From: DASRHT01 sp035293765
GTDB taxonomy: Bacteria > Chloroflexota > Ktedonobacteria > Ktedonobacterales > Ktedonobacteraceae
Direction: 5' to 3'
Assembly: GCA_035293765.1 (NCBI GenBank)
Contig: DATGMF010000071.1
Span: forward strand, 1 to 64,000
DNA: 64,000 nucleotides
The notes under the pieces were generated by a model. That model worked only from the letters and a program-made list of their open reading frames with translations. It searched no databases and was not told where the DNA came from. The position numbers and the translations under genes were made by a program. Below are positions 33,601 through 41,729 of this stretch, piece by piece. How positions within the stretch are numbered: the first letter of the stretch is position 1; every line of letters begins with the position of its first letter.

Positions 33601-36081
33601 GAGCGTATAATCGGCATACTGCAGCGGCAACTCGGACAGGGGAGACCCCTGTTCCTGGCTGAAAGCTTCGTAGAGCACGCCCAACTCGCGCAAGAAAACG
33701 TCCTTCGACCAGCCATCAAAGACAATGTGATGCGCCGTCAGGATCAATACATGCTCTGTCGGCGCAAGACAGAGCAGCTTACCGCGGATCAGGGGTCCCT
33801 GGCTCAGATCGAAAGGCTGCATCGCTTCCGCCTTAGCCAACTGCTGTACTTTCTCCTCCCGCTGTTCTACGGGCAGAGATTGCAGGTCGATGAAGGCATC
33901 GGACGCGCCAAAGCTGGCGGATGCGATAAATTGGGCCCACACGGAGGGCGGATGAATGTGTTGAACCGGCTGCCCATCCACCTCGTCGATGGTGGTGCGC
34001 AGAGCCTCGTGCCGCCGCACAATCTCGGTCAGGCTGCGTTCCAACGCCTCTCTCTGTAACGGGCCACGAATAGACAGGACCACGGGAATATTATAGAAAG
34101 GACTCTGGGGGTCCAACTGATGCAGTACCCACAGGCCCTGCTGCGCGAGCGAGAGCGGCAGTAACGCCGGGCGAGTGCGCACCTCAAGGACTGAAAAGCC
34201 TGCTTCTGACTGATTTTTGCGTGCCAGCTCTACCTGCTCAGCCAGAGCCGCTATGGTAGGATACTTGAACAGGATGTTGATCGGCAGTTCCACCTGCACC
34301 GCTTTACGGAGGCGCGCAATTACCTGCATGGCGAGCAAAGAGTGTCCCGCAATCACAAAAAAGTCATCAAAGACTCCCACCTGCCGCCTCAGGACATCAG
34401 CCCAGATGCCTGCCAGCAGTTCTTCAAGAGCTGTACGGGGAGCCACATAAGGGACGTTCAGTTCTCTCTGGTCATGCTCTGGCTCGGGAAGAGCTCGCCG
34501 ATTGACTTTGCCATTCGGTAAAAGCGGCAGGTGCTCCAGCAAGACAAACGTCGCCGGGACCATATACTGGGGGAGCTTCTCACCGAGCCAGTCGCGCAAG
34601 GTCGCGACGGCTGATGCTTCTTCTTGCGCCGTCACCACATACGCGATCAGCCGTTTCTCTCCTGCGTGATCCTCCCGCGCTACCACTATCGCTTCTTGAA
34701 TGGCGGGATGTTCTCTAAGCACCGCGGCAACTTCGCCCGGTTCGACGCGGAACCCGCGAATCTTCACCTGATCATCAAGCCTGCCGATGAACTCAATCGA
34801 GCCGTCAGCGAGCACGCGCACATGATCGCCGGTCTTATAGAGCCGCTCCCCAGGCTCGGAGCCAAAGGGGTTCGGGACAAAGCGTTCCGCGGTGAGTTCT
34901 GGCCGATGAAGGTAGCCACGAGCGACCCCGGCTCCGCCAATGTAGAGCTCACCCGACGCTTCAGGGGCAACAGGACTGCCATGCTCATCCAGCACATAGA
35001 CCTGGGCATGCGCTACTGGCTTCCCTATCGGCACCAACAACGCGGTTTCCTGATGCCGATTACTCGATCTCAGGTCGTAAGTTAACGCTCCGATGGTCGT
35101 TTCGGTTGGACCATAGTGATTGAAGATCAGGCAACGCGGAGTTTGCGCCGCGATCTGCTCGATGATGCTCCAGTTTAACGCCTCGCCGCCAAAAATCAGG
35201 CGATGCTGGGGCAAAAACTGCGCCACCTGGCCCGATGCGGCCAGCGCCGCCCAGTGCGAGGGGGTGATTTTCAGACAATCAATGGTATGGCCCTTGAAGT
35301 AGTCAGCTAACGCATCAGGATCGGTAACGCGCTGCTCAGCGATAAGATGTAGGGTTCCACCCTGACAGAGCGCCGGAAAGAGCAAGGTATTACAGAAATC
35401 GGCAGTGATGGATTGCAGTACCGCAAAACTCATCCCGGGGACAAAACCAAACCGTATAATAATCCCGAATACATAGTTCAAGAGCTGCCGATGCTCAATC
35501 ACGACCCCCTTTGGCTTGCCGGTTGAGCCAGAGGTATAGATCACATAAGCGGGCTGCGAGGCATAGGCTTGCCAGGAAGGATTTTCCATACATCCCTGAG
35601 CAATGGTCTCCCAATCTTGCTCCAGATCGAGCGCGTGTACTACATATTGCTGCAATTGTTGTTTCAGCTCATGCTGCGCCAGTAATACCTGTATCTGCGC
35701 ATCAGTTAACGTCTCTCTGAGCCGCTCCACTGGAGCTTTGGGATCGAGCGGAACGTACGCGCCTCCCGCTTTCAGAATGCCCAGCAGCCCGACGATCATC
35801 GCTATCGAGCGGTCCAGGCATATGCCCACCAGGCTCTCCGACTGTACACCCGCCTGCCGCAAAAAGTGCGCCAACTGATTCGCTCTCTGATTTAATGCCT
35901 GATACGTAATCTGCTCACCTTCATACACCACGGCAACTGCTCCCGGTGTGAGGCTGGCCTGTTGCTCAAAAAGCTGACAAATATGCTTTATCTCAGGGTA
36001 TTCTTCGGATGCGATAAATCGGGTCCCTGCAATCGCTTTTTCGCTGTTGAGGATATTTTTCAAAGTAGTGGAGGTTTCCAT
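27697..36081 (-). CDS. Three-module NRPS: A-PCP-C-A-PCP-C-A-PCP with C-terminal docking tail
   Basis: 2,794 aa. A1 27-534 has code DFTKIGHIGK, close to the Asp code DLTKVGHIGK; PCP1 579 (AGHSLLA); C 634-1077 (HHIVFDG); A2 1107-1604, code DALWIGGTFK (Val); PCP2 1654 (GGYSLLA, Ser kept); C 1707-2144 (HHIVFDG); A3 2174-2650, code DAWTIAAVCK (Phe); PCP3 2710. The tail (2747-2794; RSRAVEQQRQLRRSRQG) is the basic helix type that docks NRPS subunits to a following KS, which agrees with the PKS gene starting 1 nt downstream. The protein opens with an A domain: there is no C domain before A1, although a FAAL loading subunit exists. ATG 36081 is preceded by AAGGTGAG at 7 nt; a GTG 4 codons upstream overlaps that site and is rejected. 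The two C-A-PCP modules are very similar at DNA level. Confidence 0.93.
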   Translation of the reverse strand: METSTTLKNILNSEKAIAGTRFIASEEYPEIKHICQLFEQQASLTPGAVAVVYEGEQITYQALNQRANQLAHFLRQAGVQSESLVGICLDRSIAMIVGLLGILKAGGAYVPLDPKAPVERLRETLTDAQIQVLLAQHELKQQLQQYVVHALDLEQDWETIAQGCMENPSWQAYASQPAYVIYTSGSTGKPKGVVIEHRQLLNYVFGIIIRFGFVPGMSFAVLQSITADFCNTLLFPALCQGGTLHLIAEQRVTDPDALADYFKGHTIDCLKITPSHWAALAASGQVAQFLPQHRLIFGGEALNWSIIEQIAAQTPRCLIFNHYGPTETTIGALTYDLRSSNRHQETALLVPIGKPVAHAQVYVLDEHGSPVAPEASGELYIGGAGVARGYLHRPELTAERFVPNPFGSEPGERLYKTGDHVRVLADGSIEFIGRLDDQVKIRGFRVEPGEVAAVLREHPAIQEAIVVAREDHAGEKRLIAYVVTAQEEASAVATLRDWLGEKLPQYMVPATFVLLEHLPLLPNGKVNRRALPEPEHDQRELNVPYVAPRTALEELLAGIWADVLRRQVGVFDDFFVIAGHSLLAMQVIARLRKAVQVELPINILFKYPTIAALAEQVELARKNQSEAGFSVLEVRTRPALLPLSLAQQGLWVLHQLDPQSPFYNIPVVLSIRGPLQREALERSLTEIVRRHEALRTTIDEVDGQPVQHIHPPSVWAQFIASASFGASDAFIDLQSLPVEQREEKVQQLAKAEAMQPFDLSQGPLIRGKLLCLAPTEHVLILTAHHIVFDGWSKDVFLRELGVLYEAFSQEQGSPLSELPLQYADYTLWQREWSQEQAFTEQITYWRQQLAGATTTLSLPTDRPRPPVQTFRGAAERFSIDASLVAALKELSRREGVTLFMTLLAAFNMLLARYSGQNDVLVGSPTANRSQLELEDLVGFFVNTLVLRTDLSGNPSFRTLLQRVREMTLAAYDHQDLPFDRLVQELKVERSSNSNPLFQAAFVLQNILASVRPLTNLEMSSLEVDSGTAKFDVMLELTEIDGGMRGKIEYSTDLFDAGTIKRMVGHLQTLLHAIVADPEQSIMQYPLLPPAEEQTVVHDWNATQTPFPQDRCVHELFEEQVRVRPDAIALACEERALSYRALDQRVNGLAWQLRELGVGPEVPVGICMERSLELVVALLAILKAGGIYVPLDPGYPRERLAFMIADARITILLTQRHLYDRLSAEGLAIYSVDNLEEEDEDDDVVFTPPEGLSATNLAYIIYTSGSTGTPKGVCVTHANIARLVKEANFAAFAPQEVFLQSAPVSFDASTLELWGSLLNGARLVVFPSYTSSLNELQRAIEQYCITVLWITSGLFSQMVEYHLESLQTVKYVITGGDIVSVPHAKKILAQRGGCTLVNGYGPTENTTFTSCYFMTQEEQVGNSVSIGSPVANTQVYILDAYMQPVPIGVPGELYTGGKGLARGYLHQPALTAEKFIPDPFGAAGERLYRTGDLARYRPDGTIEFLGRIDYQVKVSGFRIELGEIETVLGQHPAVREVVVIVREDQPGTKRLVAYIVSEQQEFVAGDHLKTWLRERLPQYMMPTVFVVLEQLPLSPNGKVDRRALPMPEHDRIELAASYVAPRTAIEEIMAGIWCQVLNLDRVSVFDNFFAIGGYSLLAIKVLAHLYKALEVDLPLHAIFEYPTLAALAEQAEIARWSQEKSSLPALNERSRPALLPLSLAQQRLWFLHQLDPESPFYNIPMALRIRGWLDVEALERSLAEIVRRHETLRTTIDEIEGQPVQFIHPAFVGAGFIAPVIDIQHLPVEQREEQAQRIVNAEAMLPFDLSQGPLIRSKLLCLTPTEYVLVLTVHHIVFDGWSKDVFERELISLYGSFSQEQISSLPELRLQYADYTLWQREWLQTEMLERQMTYWRQQLAGATTVLNLPTDRPRPPIQTFRGAVEHFTIDPSLSVALSELSRREGVTLFMTLLAAFNVLLARYSGQSDVLLGSPTANRRHLELEELMGFFVNTLVLRTDLSGNPSFRTLLQRVREMTLTAYAHQDLPFERLVEAVQPERSLSYNPLFQVAFALWISSSAPIPITGIALEPFPIEGGTAKQDMMVDMLQTATGLQMRWEYSVDLFDATTIRRMAAHFQTLLHAIVAHPEQSIMQYPLLPEQEQQVVLHDWNATQTPYAQDHCIHELFEEQVRARPDAVALVFEEQTLSYRALDECANRLAWRLRGLGVGPEVLVGLCMERSPELVVTLLGILKAGGAYVPLDPGYPRERLTFMLTDARIAILLTQNRLRERLPAEGLSVYGIEDLIETELTDGAVPPPPVEMSVANLAYVIYTSGSTGTPKGVMVSHRGLASLSVAQAKAFGTQPENRMLQFASLSFDASIWEIVMALSIGATLCLATQETLMPGPSLLHLLQEQQITTATLSPSVLAVLPQQDLPVLQTLITAGEACSAELVANWSPGRNFFNAYGPTETTVCASVALCQNDKKRPTIGKPIANMQMYVLDAHWQPCPIGVPGELYLGGVGLARGYLYRPELSAQRFIPHPFSLEPGARLYRTGDRASLRPDGNIEFLGRLDHQVKIRGFRIELGEIEEALNKQPSVHESVVIVREDVPGEKRLVAYLIPEADNAPVISDVRQALKERLPEYMLPAAFVVLDALPITSNAKVDVKALPAPEAVQGKTETTYVAPESQIERDIAAIWCDILHLEKVGVHENFFDLGGHSLLLARLQDRLQTVLHKNVSLLDLFQHTTISALAALLSRNEEEAAPLQQSHGWSAARSRAVEQQRQLRRSRQGAKKIEVFED
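30704..30723 (-). repeat. Diverged copy of the 20-nt in-frame repeat (second C domain)
   Basis: GCGATAAAGCCGGCCCCCAC. The coding strand reads V-G-A-G-F-I-A-P in the N-lobe of the second C domain. It is at the same homologous position as the copy at 33923, so it was probably duplicated with the module. Confidence 0.5.
33923..33942 (-). repeat. 20-nt in-frame repeat (first C domain)
   Basis: GCGATAAATTGGGCCCACAC. The coding strand reads V-W-A-Q-F-I-A-S, followed by an extra stretch (ASFGASDAF) that the paralogous C domain lacks. Confidence 0.6.
36011..36030 (-). repeat. 20-nt in-frame repeat near the NRPS N-terminus
   Basis: GCGATAAATCGGGTCCCTGC differs by one base from the intergenic copy at 41769-41788. 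The coding strand reads A-G-T-R-F-I-A-S about 17 residues after the start codon, before A1 begins. Confidence 0.8.
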
Positions 36082-36445
36082 ATCATATCTCACCTTTCTC
36101 TACGCGTAACTGTGGTATAAACAACCGCTATCACCAGTAGCGTGCCTCTTCGCCATTTTCGACTGCTGAGCACCTGTGGCGCCTGGTAAGCGGCTATTTC
36201 CAGGGCACAAAAGAACATGAACGGATACGGGATACTGCATGGATGGAAAGCTGTGAAAGTAATAGGTGCGAGTAGCAGATATCAACACGCACTACGAAAA
36301 AACGAGAAACTACAATATGAACCTGGCCGCATCTACGAGCGAAAGTAGGAAACCGGACCCTCTGCAAGAGGTGGCAAATTCTCTAGCGCCACAGTCATCT
36401 TCGAGGGTCCTGAGGACACAGCAGTAACACAGATCCAAAAGACAG
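36082..36445. other. 364-bp gap inside the operon, no gene seen
   Basis: This gap lies between the SbnA-like gene and the NRPS that lacks a starter C domain. I looked for remnants of a C domain (an H-H-x-x-x-D-G motif) in the minus-strand frames and saw none. A weak TTGACT with 17-nt spacing to TACTGC at the upstream edge is the only promoter-like signal. Confidence 0.45.
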
Positions 36446-37486
36446 TCAAACTTCAGAGTGAATTTTTGTCACAGGTCCAAGATGACCGGCAAGAGATAGA
36501 TTATGCTCCTCCAACCACTGTTGATTGAAAATTGATGAGACGTAGTTCTCGCCTGTATCGGGGCAGAGGCAGGCTGGCCTTTTCACTTCGGGATGTTCCG
36601 CCAGGTAGCGTGCGCAGGCGGCGAGAACGGCTCCGCTCGATCCCCCAACCCTGATGCCGGTCCCGTCATAGAGGGCATGACAGAATGCAAAGGCTTCTTC
36701 ATCGCTGACGAGCATATAGGTGTCATAGACGTCTCTGGTAATAAAGTCAGAGGGGCGAGCTGCGCCAATGCCCGTTAATATACGTGGGCCGGGAGGCGTA
36801 CCAAAAACCACAGACCCCTTAACATCTACCCCGATGACCCGCGTCTGAGGGCTGACCTCGCGAAAGTACCGGCCAATGCCTGCCAGCGTACCACCGGTCG
36901 AGACGGCGACAAAGACAACATCCACCTGTTCATTCATCTGATGATAGAGCTCTGGCCCGGTTTGTTTATAATGGATCGCAGGATTGGCCACATTGGAATA
37001 CTGATTTGTCCAGATATATCTGCTAGAGGCACGACAGAGGTCCTCAATCCGCTCAAGCCGGCTCATAAGATATCCCCCTGTTCTGTCGGGCTTTGCAATG
37101 ACCTCCACCTCGGCACCCAGCAACTGCATTTTGGCAACGTTTTCTTGCGTGGCTTTGAGATCAGTAATGGCACGAAAATGATATCCTCTCGCCTTAGCAA
37201 TCATCGCCAGCGCCACCCCAAGATTGCCAGAGGTTGATTCCAGAATCACCGAGTTTTTCTGGAGGAGCTTATACTCCTCCAGAAAGCGAATTAACGAGTA
37301 GGCGGTGCGCGCTTTGACCGAACCGCCTGGATTGGCGCCTTCCAGTTTCAGGTAGATCACTCTGGGGGCGCCATCAAGTTCCAGATAGACCGCCTGCACC
37401 GGTGTATTGCCAATCTGCTCTACCAGCGCGCGTAATTGTTTTAGCTCAAGGTCAGCTAATGCGGAAACTTTCATAGAAACATTCAT
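36446..37486 (-). CDS. SbnA-like PLP enzyme (N-(2-amino-2-carboxyethyl)-glutamate synthase / cysteine synthase family)
   Basis: 346 aa, fold type II PLP enzyme. The PLP Lys lies in GGSVKART, the phosphate/substrate loop is ESTSGNLGVALAMIAKA, and GGYLMSRLERIEDL, VSTGGTLAGIGRYF and VIGVDVKGSVVFG follow. These last segments resemble SbnA, which joins O-phosphoserine and glutamate on the way to L-2,3-diaminopropionate, more than CysK/CysM. A supply role for a diaminopropionate-like building block is inferred. The usual partner SbnB is not in the window, so a cysteine-synthase-like role stays possible. AAGGAG overlaps the stop of the upstream NRPS gene (TAAGGAG), which argues for coupled expression; ATG 37486 or TTG 37489 is the start. 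Confidence 0.82.
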   Translation of the reverse strand: MNVSMKVSALADLELKQLRALVEQIGNTPVQAVYLELDGAPRVIYLKLEGANPGGSVKARTAYSLIRFLEEYKLLQKNSVILESTSGNLGVALAMIAKARGYHFRAITDLKATQENVAKMQLLGAEVEVIAKPDRTGGYLMSRLERIEDLCRASSRYIWTNQYSNVANPAIHYKQTGPELYHQMNEQVDVVFVAVSTGGTLAGIGRYFREVSPQTRVIGVDVKGSVVFGTPPGPRILTGIGAARPSDFITRDVYDTYMLVSDEEAFAFCHALYDGTGIRVGGSSGAVLAACARYLAEHPEVKRPACLCPDTGENYVSSIFNQQWLEEHNLSLAGHLGPVTKIHSEV

Positions 37487-37501
37487 CAATGCAAAAACTC
37501 C

Positions 37502-40500
37502 TTACTGCGCATCTGAGGCTCGATCAAGACAGCCTTGCAGATGCTGCGCTAGCGTTTCAACGGACGGATTATTCATGATAGTGTTGTGGTAACCAGGCAC
37601 CAGGTAGACTTCTAACGGAAGTGCAGTCATTTGTTGCCAGCCAAGCTCATCCAGGTTCTCTGCCAGCACTTTGTTTTGATCAAGCTCATCGCGTTCGTTA
37701 GCACGGAAAAATGTAATTGGCCCGGGATACTGGCGTGCTTTATAGCTGAGGGCTGTATGCATTCTAGACTTGAAGAGCAATACTTGTTGTCTGACCCAGC
37801 GAGGGTCCATCGACAGTAACTCTACATTGGCCTGGCGAACCAGAGACAGGACATGTTGCAATTGCTCTTCCACGGTAAGAGGCGCCAGTTCGTCATAAAT
37901 GTCCTGCACCTTTTTATTGCTACTTTCACGGAGCCACTCTGAGGCGATAATGGCCAGCAACGTGGTCTCATCATCGGTCACATCGTCCGCGTGGGTCGGA
38001 GGATGCGAGTCAAAGATAGCGAGCAAGGCTACTTTCTGACCCTGTGCCAGGAGTTGCTGCGCCATTTCAAAAGCAATAAGCCCGCCAAAGGAATAGCCCC
38101 CCAGGAAGTAGGGTCCCTCCGGTTGTATCTCTTTCAGGACAGAGATATAGGAACAGACCATCTCTTCAAGCGAGCTGGCGCCGCTCTCGCCTTCCTCAAC
38201 AACGGTGGTATCTTGTATCCCATACACAGGTCTGTCTGGACGCAAATAGCGCGCCAGATTATAGTAGCTGCTCACATTACCACTGGCAGGATGAATACAG
38301 AAGAAAGGCGCTTTGTCACCTCGGGGCTGAATTGGCACCAGAGGAGATCGGGTTACTGTATGTGCGCCCTGGAGCTGGCGGATCGCGCGCGCTAGTGCCG
38401 CAATATCCTGAGCCTGGAATATCACTGGCAGTTCTATCTGGACCTCTAATCTCTTCTGGATCTCACTCATCAGCCGAATGGCAGACAAAGAATGGCCGCC
38501 GATCAGGAAAAAATTGTCGGTAATACTGATGGGCCGTAGCTGTAAAATTTCCTCGATGCTCTGGACCAGTTGCTGCTCCACCAGATCACGCGGAGGTCGG
38601 AATGCCTCCTGGCGCACTAACCCTTGTGCGCCGGGAGCGGGTAATTTGTTCTTATCAATTTTGCCGTTGGGCATCATTGGAAACGTTTCCAGCGACACGA
38701 TACTATTGGGAAGCATATACGGGGGAAGCTTACTACGCAGGTAGTTCATCAGCTCAAGGCTCTCAATCTGTTGGCCCTCTTTGGGTACGATGTAGACAAC
38801 AAGGGTACGATCTTTCGGCCTATCCTCCCGTACCATCACAACACACTGCTGCACCGCCGCATATTGATCGAGCGTTTTTTCAATTTCCCCTAGCTCGATG
38901 CGGAAGCCTCGTAACTTCACCTGACTATCATTGCGCCCGAGAAAGATGAGTTGCCCATCGGCGGTATAGCGCGCCAGGTCGCCTGTTTTATAGAGCCGCT
39001 GGCCCGGTGTTGTGCTGTAAGGATCCGGAACGAAGCGTTCCGCCGTTATAGCGGGTTGCTGCATATATCCACGGGCCAGGCCAGCTCCCCCAATATAAAT
39101 TTCGCCACTTACGCCGACCGGCACCGGTTGGAGCCATTCGTTCAAGAGATAAATCTGCGTATTGCAGATCGGGCGACCAATCAGAGATTTACCGGTTTCG
39201 CGTAAGTCAACGACTAGAGTAGAGTAGCAAGTGGTTTCTGTAGGACCGTAGGCGTTATACAGGTGTGCTTTTTCGCTCCAGCGCTCGACGAGTTCGTTCG
39301 AATACGCTTCACCGGCTGTTACAATGTGTTGCAACGCGGGAAACGCCCTCTCCGGCAGCGCCATCATGGCAGAAGGAGTCAACACCAGCACATTGATTCC
39401 CTGCGTCAGCAGCACATTAGCCAGTGGCTCACCAGGCATCAGGGCATCACGCGTATTCAGGTACAAGGTCGCTCCATTCATCAGGGACATCCATATCTCC
39501 CATACAGAAACATCAAAGCTTTGCGAGGCAAACTGGAGAATACGTAGCCCTGGATGGACATGGAAGATTGCTTCTTGCTGAGCGAGAAGGTTGCAGACGC
39601 CACGATAAGTTACCACGACCCCCTTTGGCTTGCCGGTTGAGCCAGAAGTATAAATGACATAGGCGCTATTATCGCTCTGGATTGTGCGTGTTGGATTCTT
39701 CTCAGCAGACGCGCTGACACCCTGCATGCCTGCGGTATCAAGAAAGACGACCTGCATAGTATGTTGAGGCAGAGCTTGGACGATATGCTGTTGCGCAACG
39801 ATCAGGCGCATCCCTGCTTCAGCGATGATCGGCTGGAGCCGCTCCACCGGGTAATCTGGATCAAGAGGCAGATAGGCTCCTCCCGCCTTGAGAATGCCAA
39901 GCGCGCCAATGACCATTGCTATTGAACGTTCACAATACAGCCCAACGACCTCATCCGCACCTACGCCCATCGATTGTAACTTGTGTGCCAGCATGTTCCC
40001 CTGGCGATTGAGCTCGTCATAGGTGAGGTGGACGTCGTCGAAAACCAGCGCAACGTTGTCTGGCAATTCCTGCGCCCGTGCCTCAAAGGCATCGGGAATA
40101 CAGAGCGTCTCAGGATAGGGCACAGTTGTGTTATTCCAATCAACCAGCATGCGCTGACGCTCGGCAGGCGTAAGCAGCGATATCGCTCCACAGGACAGGC
40201 CGGAATGCGCATTGCTTATCCCCTCAAGCAGTACCATAAAATGCTTCAGTAACTGTTCTGCCACCGGGGCATCAAAGCGTCGGCGATCATACGCCAGGTA
40301 GACCGTCATTTCTTTTCCAGGGACGATAGCCAGGCAGAGAGGATAGTTAGTGGGAGAGGATGTAGAAATCTGATCGATCTTCAAGCTCATTCGCCTCTCC
40401 ATCTCTTCCCCATCTCCAGGATAATTTTCGAAGGCGATAATGCTTTCAAACAAAGGCACATTGCCTGGCAAGTCACTCCATTGCTGAATATCGGGCAAGG

Positions 40501-41521
40501 CGCAATAATCGTATTGGCGCGCCTTCACCTGCTGCATCTGGAGATCCTGCAACCACGCGAGAAAGGGCTGAGCCGGATCGATCTGGACCCGCATCGGCAG
40601 AGTATTAATAAAAAGTCCTACCATCTCTGCTGACGCAGGCAGATCCAGCGGTCGCCCGGCAACCACCACGCCGAAGACAACATCACGCTCTCCACTATAG
40701 TGGCTCAGGAGCAAAGCCCAGCACCCTTGAACCAGGGTATTCAACGTGATCCTGTGCTGCCGACAGCATGCTTGCAAAGCTGTAGCCGTTTTCGCGGGAA
40801 GCTTTTTGAGATAAAAGTGAGCCTCCATCTCCGCTCCCCGAGCACTTTCCTCGGTCTGCATACGAGCCACCTGCAAAACCGTGGGAGAGCTGAAACCTGC
40901 GAGCGTTTCTCGCCAGAATGCTTCCGCGCTGGCCCGATCCTGTCGTTGCAACCAGGCAATATAGGTGCGATAGGGAGGAGGGACCGGCAGATCAAGATCA
41001 CGACCCAGACGATTGGCTTCGTAGAGCTGGAACACTTCTTGTACAAGAATTGCCGTGCTCCAACCATCCAGCAACGCGTGATGAAAGCTCCAGACAAATT
41101 GATAGCTATCCTGCTGTAGCCTGATCAGAATGAGGCGGAATAATGGAGCAGAATCAAGTCTGGCACTTTTGCGCAGATCCTCTTTCAGAATAGCAGCAAT
41201 ATGCGCCTGTTGCTCCTCTTCCGGCAGGCCACGTACATCATGTTCGGCCCAGGGCAAGGCCAGTTCTCGCCAGACAACCTGAAGAGGCTCTTTCAGGTCT
41301 TGCCACATAAACTGGGTGCGCAAGATCGCATGGCGCTGCAACACCTGCTCCCAACTCTGCTTGAAGGCTGCAACATCGAGCGTTCCACGCAAGCTATATT
41401 GATATTGTTCTAAATATGAGTCCGACTGTGGATTATAGAGGGTATGAAAGAGCATCCCTTGCTGCATAGGGGAGAGGGGATAGATGACCTCCACAGATGG
41501 TTTGATCGATTGAGCTTGCAT
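37502..41521 (-). CDS. Terminal NRPS module: C-A-PCP-thioesterase
   Basis: 1,339 aa. C 10-450 begins IYPLSPMQQGMLFHTL and has HHALLDG; this opening is characteristic of C domains that follow an E domain (DCL type), which fits hand-over from the E-terminated PKS-NRPS. A 464-957: TSGSTGKPKG at about 629; specificity residues read by eye DVWVVAACYK, not a code I know, suggesting a bulky hydrophobic or aromatic substrate. PCP 1010 (GGHSLSAIRL). Type I TE 1064-1334 with the nucleophile in GYSFGG and a late His in VPGYHNTIM; it would release or cyclise the product. Start ATG 41521 with AAGGAG. Although terminal in function, it is second among the synthetase genes in the operon, so gene order is not collinear. 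Confidence 0.92.
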   Translation of the reverse strand: MQAQSIKPSVEVIYPLSPMQQGMLFHTLYNPQSDSYLEQYQYSLRGTLDVAAFKQSWEQVLQRHAILRTQFMWQDLKEPLQVVWRELALPWAEHDVRGLPEEEQQAHIAAILKEDLRKSARLDSAPLFRLILIRLQQDSYQFVWSFHHALLDGWSTAILVQEVFQLYEANRLGRDLDLPVPPPYRTYIAWLQRQDRASAEAFWRETLAGFSSPTVLQVARMQTEESARGAEMEAHFYLKKLPAKTATALQACCRQHRITLNTLVQGCWALLLSHYSGERDVVFGVVVAGRPLDLPASAEMVGLFINTLPMRVQIDPAQPFLAWLQDLQMQQVKARQYDYCALPDIQQWSDLPGNVPLFESIIAFENYPGDGEEMERRMSLKIDQISTSSPTNYPLCLAIVPGKEMTVYLAYDRRRFDAPVAEQLLKHFMVLLEGISNAHSGLSCGAISLLTPAERQRMLVDWNNTTVPYPETLCIPDAFEARAQELPDNVALVFDDVHLTYDELNRQGNMLAHKLQSMGVGADEVVGLYCERSIAMVIGALGILKAGGAYLPLDPDYPVERLQPIIAEAGMRLIVAQQHIVQALPQHTMQVVFLDTAGMQGVSASAEKNPTRTIQSDNSAYVIYTSGSTGKPKGVVVTYRGVCNLLAQQEAIFHVHPGLRILQFASQSFDVSVWEIWMSLMNGATLYLNTRDALMPGEPLANVLLTQGINVLVLTPSAMMALPERAFPALQHIVTAGEAYSNELVERWSEKAHLYNAYGPTETTCYSTLVVDLRETGKSLIGRPICNTQIYLLNEWLQPVPVGVSGEIYIGGAGLARGYMQQPAITAERFVPDPYSTTPGQRLYKTGDLARYTADGQLIFLGRNDSQVKLRGFRIELGEIEKTLDQYAAVQQCVVMVREDRPKDRTLVVYIVPKEGQQIESLELMNYLRSKLPPYMLPNSIVSLETFPMMPNGKIDKNKLPAPGAQGLVRQEAFRPPRDLVEQQLVQSIEEILQLRPISITDNFFLIGGHSLSAIRLMSEIQKRLEVQIELPVIFQAQDIAALARAIRQLQGAHTVTRSPLVPIQPRGDKAPFFCIHPASGNVSSYYNLARYLRPDRPVYGIQDTTVVEEGESGASSLEEMVCSYISVLKEIQPEGPYFLGGYSFGGLIAFEMAQQLLAQGQKVALLAIFDSHPPTHADDVTDDETTLLAIIASEWLRESSNKKVQDIYDELAPLTVEEQLQHVLSLVRQANVELLSMDPRWVRQQVLLFKSRMHTALSYKARQYPGPITFFRANERDELDQNKVLAENLDELGWQQMTALPLEVYLVPGYHNTIMNNPSVETLAQHLQGCLDRASDAQ

Positions 41522-41729
41522 AATTTTTTACTCCTTGATGACAGAATGACAGGTTGTAGACAAATTCCGGCAATACCATTTGTGTATGCCTCTGTACGCA
41601 GAGGTCATGGAAGTGCGCTAAAGACAACATGCTGCGAATTGTAGGAGGCGGGATCACCATGCCAGCAAAGGCAAAAACTACCCTCGCCAGCATGATTTTT
41701 CAAATCGAACGACTGCGATTTCGCGCTCC

